NCBI RefSeq assembly: GCF_025464955.1
Contig: NZ_JAODNM010000105.1
Coordinates: 1 to 64,000, forward strand
DNA: 64,000 nucleotides
Direction: 5' to 3'
Source: Amycolatopsis sp.
Lineage (GTDB): Bacteria > Actinomycetota > Actinomycetes > Mycobacteriales > Pseudonocardiaceae
Positions 45,530-54,724 of this stretch are shown here, piece after piece; position 1 is the first letter of the stretch; every line of letters begins with the position of its first letter. The notes beneath the pieces were generated by a model that saw only the letters and a list, made by a program, of their open reading frames with translations, had not been told where the DNA came from and did not search any database. The position numbers were made by a program, and so were the translations under genes.

Positions 45530-46198
45530 ATGAAGCACCGTAAAACTCTTGTCGCCGGTTTGGCCGTCGGTTTCGCGGTAATGGCACCCGCCGCCGCGTT
45601 TGCCACCACGGGCACCGCCACGCCCACGGCGCCGCCGAGTTCGCCCAGCGCGCCGACCTCCGCACCCACCACCGCGCCGCCGACGTCCGACCCGGGCGGC
45701 GTGCCGAAGGCCTACATTTCGGTTTCGCCGCACAGTGGGGTGCCGGGCCAGAAGGTCAAGGTCGCGGTGGGTTGCGAGGCCGACTACATCAGCCACCTGT
45801 CGTCCGACGCGCTGGACATCGGCAAGCTCCACCAGGTCGGTCCGCAGAACGATCCGAAGATCGCGCCGCGCTCCGAGGCTGCCGCGACGGTCAAGAAGGG
45901 CGCGAAGGTCGGTAGCCACAAGGTGAGCTTCGACTGCGGTGGCGCGACGATCACGACGTCGTTCACCCTGCTGACGCCGAAAGCGCCGCCGTCGTCGACA
46001 GTGCCGTCGGTGCCGGCGGCGGGGCAGCAGGTCACCAAGGTGCCCAAGGGCGCGCCGCAGACCGGTGGCGGCGGCACGGCGGATCCGGCTTCGTACACCG
46101 GGTTGATCGCCGCGCTCGTCGGTTCGGGTCTGCTGGTCGCCGGGGCGGGAGCCGGCACGGTGGTCTATCGCCGACGCCAGTCCGCGCGCCAGAATTAG
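45530..46198 (+). CDS. Exported surface protein with sortase-type anchor (GAPQTGGGG)
   Basis: 222 residues. Signal peptide MKHRKTLVAGLAVGFAVMAP ending near AFATTG, a Thr/Pro/Ser-rich spacer, then an Ig-like domain (AYISVSPHSGVPGQKVKVAV, GSHKVSFDCGGATITTSFTL). The C-terminus has KGAPQTGGGG at about 173-182, a membrane helix at about 190-213, and RRRQSAR: the order motif-helix-positive tail of sortase substrates, with GAPQTG in place of LPxTG. A class F-like sortase gene begins four bases after its stop, so the two are probably enzyme and substrate. AAGGGG precedes ATG 45530. Confidence 0.85.
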   Translation: MKHRKTLVAGLAVGFAVMAPAAAFATTGTATPTAPPSSPSAPTSAPTTAPPTSDPGGVPKAYISVSPHSGVPGQKVKVAVGCEADYISHLSSDALDIGKLHQVGPQNDPKIAPRSEAAATVKKGAKVGSHKVSFDCGGATITTSFTLLTPKAPPSSTVPSVPAAGQQVTKVPKGAPQTGGGGTADPASYTGLIAALVGSGLLVAGAGAGTVVYRRRQSARQN

Positions 46199-46202
46199 CC
46201 CC

Positions 46203-46838
46203 ATGGCGACTTCCGTGCTTCGCGGCCGTCGGGGGCTTCTGCTCCTGGCGGCCGCCGTACTGGCCGTCCTCGCGGCGGTGGCACTCGTCCTGACCTCGCG
46301 CGAGCCTGCCGACGTGGCCATGAGCCAGGCCGGGCAGGAGCAGCTGCCGCCGGCGGGTTCGTCGGCGGGACCGGCCGCGATGGCGAAGTCCGAGCCGGTG
46401 TCGGTCGACGTGCCGAAGATCGGCGCCCATTCGACGTTGATCTCCTTGGGACTCAACGCGGACGACACCGTCCAGGTGCCTCCGCTCAGCAACCCGATGC
46501 AGGCGGGCTGGTACGAGTACGGGCCGACCCCGGGCGAGCTCGGGCCGGCCGTCATCCTCGGCCACATCGACGGCAACAAGGACAAGGGCATCTTCTACGA
46601 CTTGAAGAAACTGGCGCCGGGCGACGACATCTCGGTGGCCAGGCTGGACGGCACCACGGCGCATTTCGTGGTCTACAAGACCGACCTGGTGCCGAAGGAT
46701 GCCTTCCAGCCGGATGCGGTGTACGGCAACACCCCCGGGCCCGAATTACGGCTGATCACCTGTGGAGGCAGCTTCGACCGGGCCGCGCACAACTATGTCG
46801 ACAACGTGATCGTGTACGCGAAGCTGGCTTCGGGTTAG
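46203..46838 (+). CDS. Class F-like sortase
   Basis: A 211-residue membrane-bound transpeptidase. The N-terminal anchor RGLLLLAAAVLAVLAAVALV is followed by the sortase barrel: VSVDVPKIGAHSTLISLGLN, catalytic His121 in VILGHIDG, and catalytic Cys187 in LRLITCGGSFDRAAHNYVDN. The TCGGxFD...YxDNV pattern is that of the class F group common in Actinobacteria, whose substrates are poorly known. It follows the anchored surface protein by four bases, indicating a shared mRNA. The pair could attach that protein to the cell wall. There is no pilin-type gene nearby. Confidence 0.88.
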   Translation: MATSVLRGRRGLLLLAAAVLAVLAAVALVLTSREPADVAMSQAGQEQLPPAGSSAGPAAMAKSEPVSVDVPKIGAHSTLISLGLNADDTVQVPPLSNPMQAGWYEYGPTPGELGPAVILGHIDGNKDKGIFYDLKKLAPGDDISVARLDGTTAHFVVYKTDLVPKDAFQPDAVYGNTPGPELRLITCGGSFDRAAHNYVDNVIVYAKLASG

Positions 46839-46936
46839 CTTCCGGGCGCCCGGAGTGACAGTTCGGGTTTTGTCGGTGCCCGGTGCAAGACTGGTGAACA
46901 ACGTCACACCGCACCTACTCGCACTGGAGCACCGAG

Positions 46937-47746
46937 ATGACTTTCCGAGATTCACCATGGCCGGACGGCACGCCGTGCTGGGCCGACGTAGTGGTACAGG
47001 ATCGTAAGCGCGCCATGGCTTTCTACGGTGGGCTGTTCGGCTGGGAGCTGGCCGAGGGCGGGCCGGACACAGGTGGTTACACGATGGCGTCGGTCGACGG
47101 GCGCCAGGTCGCGGGCATCGCCCAGGCCATGGATGCCGCGCAGCCCGCGTCGTGGACGACCTATCTCGCGGTGTCCGACGCGGACAAAGCCGTCGCCGCG
47201 ATCGAGGAAGCGGGCGGCCAGATCCACGCGCCGGTGATGGACGTGCTGTCGCTGGGGCGGATGGCCATCGCCGCGGATCCGGGCGGGGCGGTCTTCGGGA
47301 TCTGGCAGTCGGGCGACCACACCGGGTTCCAGGCGGCGAACCGGCCCGGGACGGTTAGCTGGAACGAGTGCATGACCCGCGACTTCGACGGGGCGAAAGC
47401 CTTCTACACCAAGGTTTTCGGGCTCGGGGTGAGTGACATGTCGGCCCCGGGGTTCACCTACGCCACGTGGACCGTCGAAGGCCGGGTGGTCGGCGGGGTC
47501 GGCGCCCTGTCCGAGGACATGCCCGCGGAGATCCCCGCGCACTGGGGGACGTACTTCTCCGCGCGGGACACCGACGCTGTCGCGGCCAAGGCCGTCGAAC
47601 TCGGGGGCACGCTCACGTCCCCGGTTTTCGACTCCCCGCAGGGCCGTATCGCCCTTCTCACCGACGACCAGGGCGCCCCGTTCCGGGTGATCGCGCCGAA
47701 CGACCAGTCCGGCTCCCCCGACGACTGGGACGACATCGAGTCCTAG
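46937..47746 (+). CDS. VOC-family protein with two glyoxalase-like domains
   Basis: 269 residues with two vicinal-oxygen-chelate modules: residues about 10-120 (WADVVVQDRKRAMAFYGGLF, GWELAEGGPDTGG) and 137-260 (WNECMTRDFDGAKAFYTKVF, GLGVSDMSAPG). Such proteins bind metals or small ligands (bleomycin-resistance/CFP32-like); in mycobacteria similar proteins are common and unassigned. ATG 46937 with GGAG nine bases upstream. Ends in a strong hairpin at 47762-47791 shared with the convergent glpK. Confidence 0.88.
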   Translation: MTFRDSPWPDGTPCWADVVVQDRKRAMAFYGGLFGWELAEGGPDTGGYTMASVDGRQVAGIAQAMDAAQPASWTTYLAVSDADKAVAAIEEAGGQIHAPVMDVLSLGRMAIAADPGGAVFGIWQSGDHTGFQAANRPGTVSWNECMTRDFDGAKAFYTKVFGLGVSDMSAPGFTYATWTVEGRVVGGVGALSEDMPAEIPAHWGTYFSARDTDAVAAKAVELGGTLTSPVFDSPQGRIALLTDDQGAPFRVIAPNDQSGSPDDWDDIES

Positions 47747-47761
47747 TCGTCCCGACTGAAG

Positions 47762-47791
47762 AGCGGACCGTCCCCGCGAGGACGGTCCGCT
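47762..47791. terminator. Bidirectional hairpin between VOC gene and glpK
   Basis: AGCGGACCGTCC (47762-47773), loop CCGCGA, GGACGGTCCGCT (47780-47791): a perfect 12-bp GC-rich stem in the gap between two convergent genes. There is no U-tract, so it may act as a Rho-assisted or actinobacterial tail-less terminator. Confidence 0.8.
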
Positions 47792-47829
47792 GCGACTGGT
47801 GCTTGGAGACGCAGTGTCAAGCCTCAGTC

Positions 47830-49338
47830 CTAGTCTTCGACCCAGTCGAAGGTCTTGGTCACGGCCTTCTTCCAGTTCTTGTACTCGTGCTCACGACGGG
47901 AGTCGTCCATCGCCGGGTCCCACTGCTTGTCCTTGGCCCAGTTGTTGCGAATGTCGTCCTCGCTCGCCCAGAACCCGACGGCCAGGCCGGCGGCGTACGC
48001 GGCACCGAGGGCGGTGGTTTCGGCTACCACCGGCCGGATCACCGGCACACCGAGGATGTCTGCCTGGAACTGCATGAGCAGCTCGTTGACGACCATGCCG
48101 CCGTCGACCTTGAGCGATTTCAGCGGCACCCCGGAGTCGGCGTTCATCGCGTCGATGACCTCGCGGGACTGGAACGCGGTCGCCTCGAGCACCGCGCGCG
48201 CGAGGTGGCCCTTGTTGACGAACCGGGTGAGCCCGACGATCGCGCCGCGGGCGTCGGAACGCCAGTAGGGAGCGAACAGGCCCGAGAACGCGGGCACGAA
48301 GTACGCGCCGCCGTTGTCCTCGACGCTGCGGGCGTGCTCCTCGATCTCGGCGGCCGTGCCGATGAGGCCGAGGTTGTCCCGAAGCCACTGCACCAGCGAG
48401 CCGGTCACCGCGACCGAGCCTTCGAGCGCGTAGATCGTGTCGTTGGTGCCGATCTTGTAGCAGACTGTGGTGAGCAGACCGTTCTCCGACATCACCTTCT
48501 CGGTACCGGTGTTGAGCAGCATGAAGTTGCCAGTGCCGTAGGTGTTCTTCGCCTCGCCGGGGGAGAGGCACGCCTGGCCGAAGGTGGCGGCCTGCTGGTC
48601 GCCGAGGATGCCGGAGATCGGCACCCCGGCCAGCGCGCCCTTCTCGCGGACCTTGCCGTACTCCTCCGAGGAGGACCGGATCTCCGGCAGCATCGACAGC
48701 GGGATGCCCATGTCGGCGGCGTTGCCCTCGTCCCACTTCAGGGTGTCGAGGTCCATCAGCAGGGTGCGGGAGGCGTTGGTCGGGTCAGTGACGTGGATAC
48801 CGCCGTCGACGCCGCCGGTCATGTTCCACAGGACCCAGGTGTCCATGTTGCCGAACATCAGGTCGCCGGCCTCGGCGCGTTCGCGGGCGCCCTCGACGTT
48901 GTCGAGGATCCACTTGACCTTCGGGCCGGAGAAGTAGGTGGCCAGCGGGAGCCCGGTCTTCTGCCGGTACCGCTCCTGGCCGCCCCCGAGTTCGCCGAGG
49001 TCCTTGACGATCCGGTCGGTCCGGGTGTCCTGCCAGACGATCGCGTTGTACACCGGCTTGCCGGTCTTGCGGTCCCACACCAGCGCGGTCTCGCGCTGGT
49101 TGGTGATGCCGACGGCGACGATGTCGGCCGAGGTCAGGTCCGCCTTGGCCAGCGCGCCCGCGGCGACGGCCCGGGTGTTCTCCCAGATCTCTTCGGCGTT
49201 GTGCTCGACCCAGCCCGCCTTCGGGAAGATCTGCTCGTGTTCGCGCTGGTCCGAAGCGACCACGCGGCCGGAGTGGTTGAAGATCATGCAGCGGGTCGAC
49301 GTCGTGCCCTGGTCGATCGCGGCGACGTAGGAAGTCAT
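47830..49338 (-). CDS. glpK: Glycerol kinase
   Basis: Phosphorylates glycerol to sn-glycerol 3-phosphate. 502 residues. FGGY-family features: AIDQGTTSTRCMIF, TNQRETALVWDRKTGKPVYN, VWQDTRTD, GTGNFMLLNTG, YWRSDARGAIVGLTR, and LKVDGGMVVNELLMQF. ATG 49338 is the good start: GGAG stands just before it on the minus strand and the first conserved block follows at once. Part of an operon with glpF (23-base gap) and opposite to glpD, giving a glycerol catabolic unit. Confidence 0.97.
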   Translation of the reverse strand: MTSYVAAIDQGTTSTRCMIFNHSGRVVASDQREHEQIFPKAGWVEHNAEEIWENTRAVAAGALAKADLTSADIVAVGITNQRETALVWDRKTGKPVYNAIVWQDTRTDRIVKDLGELGGGQERYRQKTGLPLATYFSGPKVKWILDNVEGARERAEAGDLMFGNMDTWVLWNMTGGVDGGIHVTDPTNASRTLLMDLDTLKWDEGNAADMGIPLSMLPEIRSSSEEYGKVREKGALAGVPISGILGDQQAATFGQACLSPGEAKNTYGTGNFMLLNTGTEKVMSENGLLTTVCYKIGTNDTIYALEGSVAVTGSLVQWLRDNLGLIGTAAEIEEHARSVEDNGGAYFVPAFSGLFAPYWRSDARGAIVGLTRFVNKGHLARAVLEATAFQSREVIDAMNADSGVPLKSLKVDGGMVVNELLMQFQADILGVPVIRPVVAETTALGAAYAAGLAVGFWASEDDIRNNWAKDKQWDPAMDDSRREHEYKNWKKAVTKTFDWVED

Positions 49339-49361
49339 CAAAGCTCCAGTTTCGGAAGAGG

Positions 49362-50102
49362 TCACTTGGTGGCGAGGAAGAGCAGCGCGGCGAGCGAACC
49401 GCCGACCAGCGGTCCGACGACCGGGATCCAGGCGTAGCCCCAGTTCCCGCTGCTCTTGCCCTTGATCGGCATCAGGAACGAGTACGCGATGCGGGGCCCG
49501 AGGTCACGCGCGGGGTTGATGGCGTACCCGGTCGGGCCGCCGAGCGAGGTACCGATGACCAGCACGACGAACGCGACGCCCGCGTAGCCGAGCGCGCCGT
49601 TGCCGAACTGGGGGAGGCCGGCCTTGTCCATCCCGGCACCCGGGCTGAACAGGATGAACGCGATCAGCACGAAGGTACCGATGATCTCGGTGACCAGGTT
49701 CCACACGGTGTTCTTGATCTGCGGCCCGGTGGAGAAGATGCCGAGGGTGTTCTCCGGCTCGGGGTGGTCGTCGAACTGGAGTTTGTAGGCCGCCCAGCAG
49801 AGCATGGCGCCGATGATCGCGCCGACCATCTGGCCGGCCACGTAGTAGGGCACGTCGGCCCATTTGGTTTTGCCGGCGATCGCCAGCCCGAGGGTGACGG
49901 CGGGGTTGAGGTGCGCCCCGCTCTTGTCGGCGATGCTGGCGCCGGTGAAGACGGCGAACGCCCAGCCGACGGTGATGAAGAGGATCCCGCCGCCGTTGCC
50001 GTTGGTCTTACGCAGTACGTGGTTGGCGACGACACCTGTACCGAGCAGGATCAGCACGGCGGTACCGAGCGTCTCCCACAAGAAAATCGAGCCCGCGGTC
50101 AT
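49362..50102 (-). CDS. glpF: Glycerol uptake facilitator (aquaglyceroporin)
   Basis: 246 residues, six membrane helices and two half-helices with the duplicated NPA motifs: SGAHLNPAVTLGLA and GYAINPARDLGPR. The Arg of the selectivity filter follows the second NPA, and a Gly at the filter position (GPTGYAINPA) favours glycerol. ATG 50102; upstream GGGGCAAG resembles a weak RBS. It leads the glpF-glpK operon and is divergent from glpD across a 239-base intergenic region that should hold both promoters and a shared operator, though I could not identify it. Confidence 0.95.
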   Translation of the reverse strand: MTAGSIFLWETLGTAVLILLGTGVVANHVLRKTNGNGGGILFITVGWAFAVFTGASIADKSGAHLNPAVTLGLAIAGKTKWADVPYYVAGQMVGAIIGAMLCWAAYKLQFDDHPEPENTLGIFSTGPQIKNTVWNLVTEIIGTFVLIAFILFSPGAGMDKAGLPQFGNGALGYAGVAFVVLVIGTSLGGPTGYAINPARDLGPRIAYSFLMPIKGKSSGNWGYAWIPVVGPLVGGSLAALLFLATK

Positions 50103-50341
50103 ACTTGCCCCTCCACACTGGACACTTCCTGTGCAGGGTCGAGCACGCCATGTCAACGGCGCCATTGCCGACCCACGATCGAGTGAACGCTACCGCCAGG
50201 TAACGGATCCATCCAGGCGCCAGCAGGCCCAATCTTTTCAAGATCGACGAGCGTTGCGCCACACGAGACCTTCTGCGGAGGTGCGCCGGCCGCGCGACGT
50301 GACATGCTGGAAGCCTCGAGAAAACCGAGGAGGAGTGTCAC

Positions 50342-52078
50342 GTGGGCGAGTCGCGGCGAACAGAGGCCAACCCGGCGCAGTTGGGTCCACTGAAGCGGGA
50401 AGAGTCCTGGCAGCGGCTCGGCAAGGACACCTTCGACGTCGTGGTCATCGGCGGCGGGGTTGTCGGGGCGGGCACCGCACTGGACGCTGCCACCCGCGGC
50501 TTACGGGTCGCGCTGGTCGAGGCGCGAGACCTCGCGGCCGGGACATCGAGCCGGTCGAGCAAACTTTTTCACGGCGGGCTGCGGTACCTGGAGCAGCTCG
50601 AGTTCGGCCTGGTGCGCGAGGCGCTCAAGGAGCGCGAACTGATGCTGACCACGATCGCTCCGCACCTGGTCAAGCCGGTGAGCTTCCTGTACCCGCTGAC
50701 CAAGCGCGTGTGGGAGCGGCCGTACACCGCCGCCGGGCTGTTCATGTACGACCGGATGGGCGGCGCGCGGTCCGTGCCCGGCCAAAAGCACCTGACCCGC
50801 GCGGGCGCGCTGCGGATGGTCCCAGCGCTCAAGCGCGACGCGCTCATCGGCGGCATCCGTTATTACGACGCCCAGTCCGACGACGCGCGTCACACCATGA
50901 CAGTCGCCCGCACGGCGGCGCATTACGGTGCCGTCATCCGCACGTCGACGCAGGTCGTGGGTTTCCTGCGGGAGGCGGACCGGGTGTCCGGAGTCCGTGT
51001 GCGTGACGTCGAGGACGGCCGCGAGACCGAGATCCACGCCAGCGTCGTGATCAACTGCACCGGTGTCTGGACCGACGAGCTGCAGAAGCTTTCCGGCGGC
51101 CGCGGCCGGTTCCGCGTCCGCGCGAGCAAGGGTGTCCACATCGTCGTCCCGCGTGACCGGATCGTGTCCGAGTCCGGGATGATCCTGCGCACCGAGAAGT
51201 CCGTGCTGTTCGTGATCCCGTGGCGCAACCACTGGATCGTCGGGACCACCGACACGGACTGGAATCTCGACCTGGCGCATCCAGCGGCCACCAAGCACGA
51301 CATCGACTACCTGCTCGAACACGTCAACTCAGTGCTCGCGACGCCGCTGACGCACGAAGACATCGAGGGCGTCTACGCCGGCCTTCGGCCGCTGCTGGCA
51401 GGGGAGAGCGAAGAGAGCTCGAAGTTGTCGCGTGAGCACGCTGTCGCGCGCGTTTCGCCGGGTCTCGTCGCGATCGCCGGCGGCAAGTACACGACGTACC
51501 GGGTTATGGCGGCCGACGCCGTCGACGCCGCCTCGCCCGACCTGCCCGGGCGGCCGCAGCCGTCGATCACCGACAAGGTTCCGCTGCTCGGCGCCGACGG
51601 TTACCACGCGTTGGTCAACCAGGCCGATCACCTCGCGGCCGAGCACGGTCTGCACCCGTACCGCGTGCGGCACCTTCTCGACCGCTACGGCTCGATGATC
51701 CACGAGGTCCTCGCGCTGGCCGAAGGCCGTCCGGAGCTGCTGAAGCCGCTCGAAACCGCCCCGGACTACCTGGCTGTCGAAGCTGTCTACGCCGCCAGCC
51801 ACGAAGGTGCGTTGCACCTGGACGACGTCCTCGCGCGACGTACCCGGATCTCGATCGAGTACGCGCACCGCGGGGTCGACTGCGCCGAGCAGGTCGCCGG
51901 CCTGGTGAGCGAGGTCCTCGGCTGGTCGGCCGAGACGGCCGCGCGCGAGGTCGAGGTCTACAAGGCGCGTGTCCAGGCTGAGCGCGACTCGCAGTCGCAG
52001 CCCAGCGACGAGGCCGCGGACGCCCTGCGCATCGCTGCCCCCGAGGCTCGTTCGGGGATCGTCGAACCCGTGATCTGA
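50342..52078 (+). CDS. glpD: Glycerol-3-phosphate dehydrogenase (FAD-dependent)
   Basis: Oxidises sn-glycerol 3-phosphate to dihydroxyacetone phosphate at the membrane, feeding electrons to quinones. 578 residues. FAD site VVVIGGGVVGAGTALDAATR, SSRSSKLFHGGLRYLEQLEF, VPRDRIVSESGMILRTEKSV, and PWRNHWIVGTTDTDW. The C-terminal helical domain (EAVYAASHEGALHLDDVLARR) is complete. GTG 50342 has GAGGAGG nine bases before it. Divergent to glpF-glpK. It ends four bases before the convergent ligase gene's stop. Confidence 0.96.
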   Translation: MGESRRTEANPAQLGPLKREESWQRLGKDTFDVVVIGGGVVGAGTALDAATRGLRVALVEARDLAAGTSSRSSKLFHGGLRYLEQLEFGLVREALKERELMLTTIAPHLVKPVSFLYPLTKRVWERPYTAAGLFMYDRMGGARSVPGQKHLTRAGALRMVPALKRDALIGGIRYYDAQSDDARHTMTVARTAAHYGAVIRTSTQVVGFLREADRVSGVRVRDVEDGRETEIHASVVINCTGVWTDELQKLSGGRGRFRVRASKGVHIVVPRDRIVSESGMILRTEKSVLFVIPWRNHWIVGTTDTDWNLDLAHPAATKHDIDYLLEHVNSVLATPLTHEDIEGVYAGLRPLLAGESEESSKLSREHAVARVSPGLVAIAGGKYTTYRVMAADAVDAASPDLPGRPQPSITDKVPLLGADGYHALVNQADHLAAEHGLHPYRVRHLLDRYGSMIHEVLALAEGRPELLKPLETAPDYLAVEAVYAASHEGALHLDDVLARRTRISIEYAHRGVDCAEQVAGLVSEVLGWSAETAAREVEVYKARVQAERDSQSQPSDEAADALRIAAPEARSGIVEPVI

Positions 52079-52082
52079 CGGT

Positions 52083-53495
52083 TTAGGGACCTGCGCGGAG
52101 GGCGGCCTTGTCCACTTTGCCGATGGCGGTGAGGGGGAGGGCGTCGGCGAAGGCGACGCTTGCGGGCACGAAATGCGGTTGGCCGAGTTCGGCGAGTACG
52201 TGGGTTTTGACGTCGTCTGCCGTCAACGCGCCGGGTTGCGTTGCGACAACGACGGCGTGGATGACTTCGCTGTCCTCCGTGGGGATGCCGATGACGGCCG
52301 CGGCGCGGACGTCCGGGTGCGTGGCGAGCGCGTTTTCGACCGTGGTCGAGGCGACCTTGGTGCCGTGTTCGCCGGTGATGATGACGTCGTTGAGCCGGTC
52401 CAGCAGGTAGAGGTAGCCGTCGTCGTCGAAACGGCCGACGTCGCCGGTGCGCAGCCAGCCGTCGCCGATCGGCGGCCTGCCGAGGTAACCGTCCATCATC
52501 GACAGTCCGCGGACGAGGATCTCGCCGTGGTCGATCGTGGCTTCCATGCCCGGGACGATGCGGCCGACCGAGCCGAGCCGGTCCGGAAATCCGTCGAGCT
52601 CGGCGGCGGAAATGCCGGCGATCATCGGCGCTTCGGTGAGCCCATACCCCTGCCCGACGACCGGGCCGAAGACGTCGAGTGCCTGCGCCAGCCGGCTCGG
52701 GGACAGCGGTGCCGCGCCGAGGGACAGGGAACGCACGCTGCTGATGTCGGTCGCCGCCATCGCCGGGTGATCCAGCACGGCGGCTAGTCGCGGCGGGGTC
52801 AGCGACAGCGTGCCGATCCGGTGTTTCGCGATGGCTTCCAGCACGGCACCGGCGTCAAAACTGTTGTGCAGCACCAGGATGTCACGTCGCAGCAGGGCGC
52901 CGAGGGTGGTCGCGTTGCCGGTCATATGGGACATCGGCGCGATCAGCAGGGTACGGCCGGGGCCCGCCGGGTCCGGCGCGAAGATGTGGGCCATGCCGTC
53001 GTAGATCCCGCTGTGCACGATCAGTTTCGGGGTGCCGGTGGTGCCGCCGGTGGGGAAGATGAGCCGGACTGACGCCGGTAGCTCGATCGGATGATCTCCT
53101 TGGCGGGTAAGGAGATCATCCAGCGAGACAGACCGGACGGCGTCGCGCAGGTCGGTGTTACCCCGTCGTGGATCGATCACCAGGAGCGTGACGTCCGCGG
53201 CCTTCAGCGCGGCCAGCCTGTCCGGTAGGCTCGCGGATTCGGCGATCAGCAGCACAGTGGCGCCCCGCAGTTGCGCGGCCAACTGGACGAGGATCGTCTC
53301 CGGCCGGTTGCCACCGAGGATGCCGACGACCTCCGCGGTGCCGACGCCCTCGCCCGCCAACGCCGCGTGCAGCCGCCGCAGAATGCTTGCCGCATCACGG
53401 AAACTGGTCTCGACGCCGTCGTGGTGGAACGCGACCGCGTCTCCGCCGTCGTTGAGCGAGCGGAGTACACGCGTCAGGAAGAGGCTCGGCTCCAC
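52083..53495 (-). CDS. AMP-forming acyl/aryl-CoA ligase-family enzyme
   Basis: 470 residues of the ANL superfamily. The adenylation motifs are complete: FPTGGTTGTPKLIVHS (P-loop), GQGYGLTEAP, RTGDVGRFDDDGYLYLLDR and the C-terminal lysine in TAIGKVDKAAL. The N-terminal 60 residues are shorter than in fatty-acyl ligases, and the gene is closest to small aromatic-/aliphatic-acid CoA ligases. The substrate is unknown. GTG 53495 overlaps the upstream GNAT gene by 22 bases; a longer open frame upstream is the antisense of other coding. The acid could be supplied to specialised metabolism. Confidence 0.88.
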   Translation of the reverse strand: MEPSLFLTRVLRSLNDGGDAVAFHHDGVETSFRDAASILRRLHAALAGEGVGTAEVVGILGGNRPETILVQLAAQLRGATVLLIAESASLPDRLAALKAADVTLLVIDPRRGNTDLRDAVRSVSLDDLLTRQGDHPIELPASVRLIFPTGGTTGTPKLIVHSGIYDGMAHIFAPDPAGPGRTLLIAPMSHMTGNATTLGALLRRDILVLHNSFDAGAVLEAIAKHRIGTLSLTPPRLAAVLDHPAMAATDISSVRSLSLGAAPLSPSRLAQALDVFGPVVGQGYGLTEAPMIAGISAAELDGFPDRLGSVGRIVPGMEATIDHGEILVRGLSMMDGYLGRPPIGDGWLRTGDVGRFDDDGYLYLLDRLNDVIITGEHGTKVASTTVENALATHPDVRAAAVIGIPTEDSEVIHAVVVATQPGALTADDVKTHVLAELGQPHFVPASVAFADALPLTAIGKVDKAALRAGP

Positions 53496-54007
53496 CGGAT
53501 CACCTTCTCGCCGGTCGGGGCGAGGTCGGGCTTCGCGCCGAGCAGGGTGAACTCGCAGCGCTTGGCGACGGCAGCCGAAGCGAGGTTGGACTCCAGGTGT
53601 TCGTAACCGACGGCTTCCAGCCCCAACGCGCCGAAGCCGAACCGTAGTGCGGCACTCAAGGCCGTCGACGCGACGCCCCGGCCGCGGGCGCGCGGGTGTA
53701 CCCAGATCGCCGACTCGGCGGTGTGCGCGTCGAGGTCCAGGTTCTTCAGGCCGACCTCGCCCAGTAGATCGCCGGTGGTCGGCTCCGCGATCGCCCACGA
53801 GCACCGCCGGTCGGCAGCCCATTCGGCGCTGCGGAGCTCGACGTACTCGGCCGCTTCGTCGAGGTTGCGGACGCGGAGGTTGAGGATGAAGCGCCGGTGC
53901 GTCGGGTCGGCGAAACCCTCGATGAGCAGGGGCCGGTCGTCCATGAGCTGGTCGGCCCGCAACTGGCGCAGATAGAACTCGCCCGTGTTGATCTCCACCG
54001 GTTCCAC
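53474..54007 (-). CDS. GNAT-family N-acetyltransferase (RimJ-like)
   Basis: 177 residues. Acetyl-CoA-binding motif A: SAIWVHPRARGRGVASTALS (RARGRGVA is the Q/RxxGxG/A loop). The rest follows the RimJ/RimL-like group: LRQLRADQLMDDRPLL, AEPTTGDLLGEVGLKNLDL, ERSNLASAAVAKRCEF-like end. It may acetylate a protein N-terminus or a small molecule. GTG 54007 follows TAGGGT by six bases on the minus strand (leaderless). The reading frame ends inside the ligase start, so both are expressed together. Confidence 0.85.
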   Translation of the reverse strand: MEPVEINTGEFYLRQLRADQLMDDRPLLIEGFADPTHRRFILNLRVRNLDEAAEYVELRSAEWAADRRCSWAIAEPTTGDLLGEVGLKNLDLDAHTAESAIWVHPRARGRGVASTALSAALRFGFGALGLEAVGYEHLESNLASAAVAKRCEFTLLGAKPDLAPTGEKVIRWSRASS

Positions 54008-54025
54008 CCGCCGACCCTACTTGAC

Positions 54026-54094
54026 CGCAACTCGACGGCGAGTTGCGATCGTGGGGGATACCAACTACCGCAACTCGACGGCGAGTTGCGGTAG
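54026..54094. repeat. Two family B palindromes in tandem
   Basis: CGCAACTCG/CGAGTTGCG at 54026-54034 and 54039-54047, and again at 54069-54077 and 54082-54090, the second extended to CTACCGCAACTCG/CGAGTTGCGGTAG (54065-54094). Located after the leftward NarL-type regulator and overlapping the promoter region of the GNAT gene. Confidence 0.75.
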
Positions 54095-54103
54095 GGAACC
54101 GGG

Positions 54104-54724
54104 TCAGCTGAGGATGCGGCGGCGGTAGGCCTCGCCGACGGCGGCCGCGCGGTCGCGGACCTCGAACTTCGCGTAGATGTGCAGCAGGTGGGTCTTGATG
54201 CTCGCCTCGCTGATGAACAGCGCCGCCGCCGCGGACCGGTTCGTCGCGCCGTCCGCGATCAGCGTCAGCACCTCCAGCTCCCGTTTGGTCAGTTTGCTCT
54301 GCGGCGGCTTACGGGCCCGGCTCATCAGCTTGCCCGCCACCGACGGCGACAGCACCGACTCACCTCGCGCGGCGGACCGGACCGCACGCAGCAGTTCGAC
54401 GGTCGGCGCGTCCTTGAGCAGGTACCCGGTGGCGCCCGCTTCGATGGCAGGCAGGACGTCGGTTTCGGAATCGAACGTGGTCAGCACGAGGACCCGGACG
54501 GCGGGGAACGACCCGCGGATCGCCTTGATCGCGCTCACTCCGTCCATCTGCGGCATCCGCAGGTCCATCAGCACCAGGTCCGGTTCGAGCCGAGTGACCA
54601 GCGCGAGCGCTTCGGCGCCGTTCCCGGCTTCGCCGACGACTTCGATGTCGGTCTCGCCGGTGAACGTGCCCCGCAGCCCGTCGCGGAGGATCGGGTGATC
54701 GTCGACGATCAACAGCCGGATCAC
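54104..54724 (-). CDS. NarL/LuxR-type response regulator
   Basis: 206 residues. Receiver: LLIVDDHPILRDGLRGTF, phospho-acceptor Asp54 in LVLMDLRMPQMDG, Lys in GYLLKDAP. The HTH: LTKRELEVLTLIADGATNRS, SEASIKTHLLHIYAKF. GTG 54724 overlaps the stop of the sensor kinase by four bases (GTGA). The much longer open frame upstream belongs to the kinase's antisense frames. A partner to the adjacent kinase. Target genes unknown; two DUF1707 genes lie upstream and may be in the same functional group. Confidence 0.93.
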   Translation of the reverse strand: MIRLLIVDDHPILRDGLRGTFTGETDIEVVGEAGNGAEALALVTRLEPDLVLMDLRMPQMDGVSAIKAIRGSFPAVRVLVLTTFDSETDVLPAIEAGATGYLLKDAPTVELLRAVRSAARGESVLSPSVAGKLMSRARKPPQSKLTKRELEVLTLIADGATNRSAAAALFISEASIKTHLLHIYAKFEVRDRAAAVGEAYRRRILS

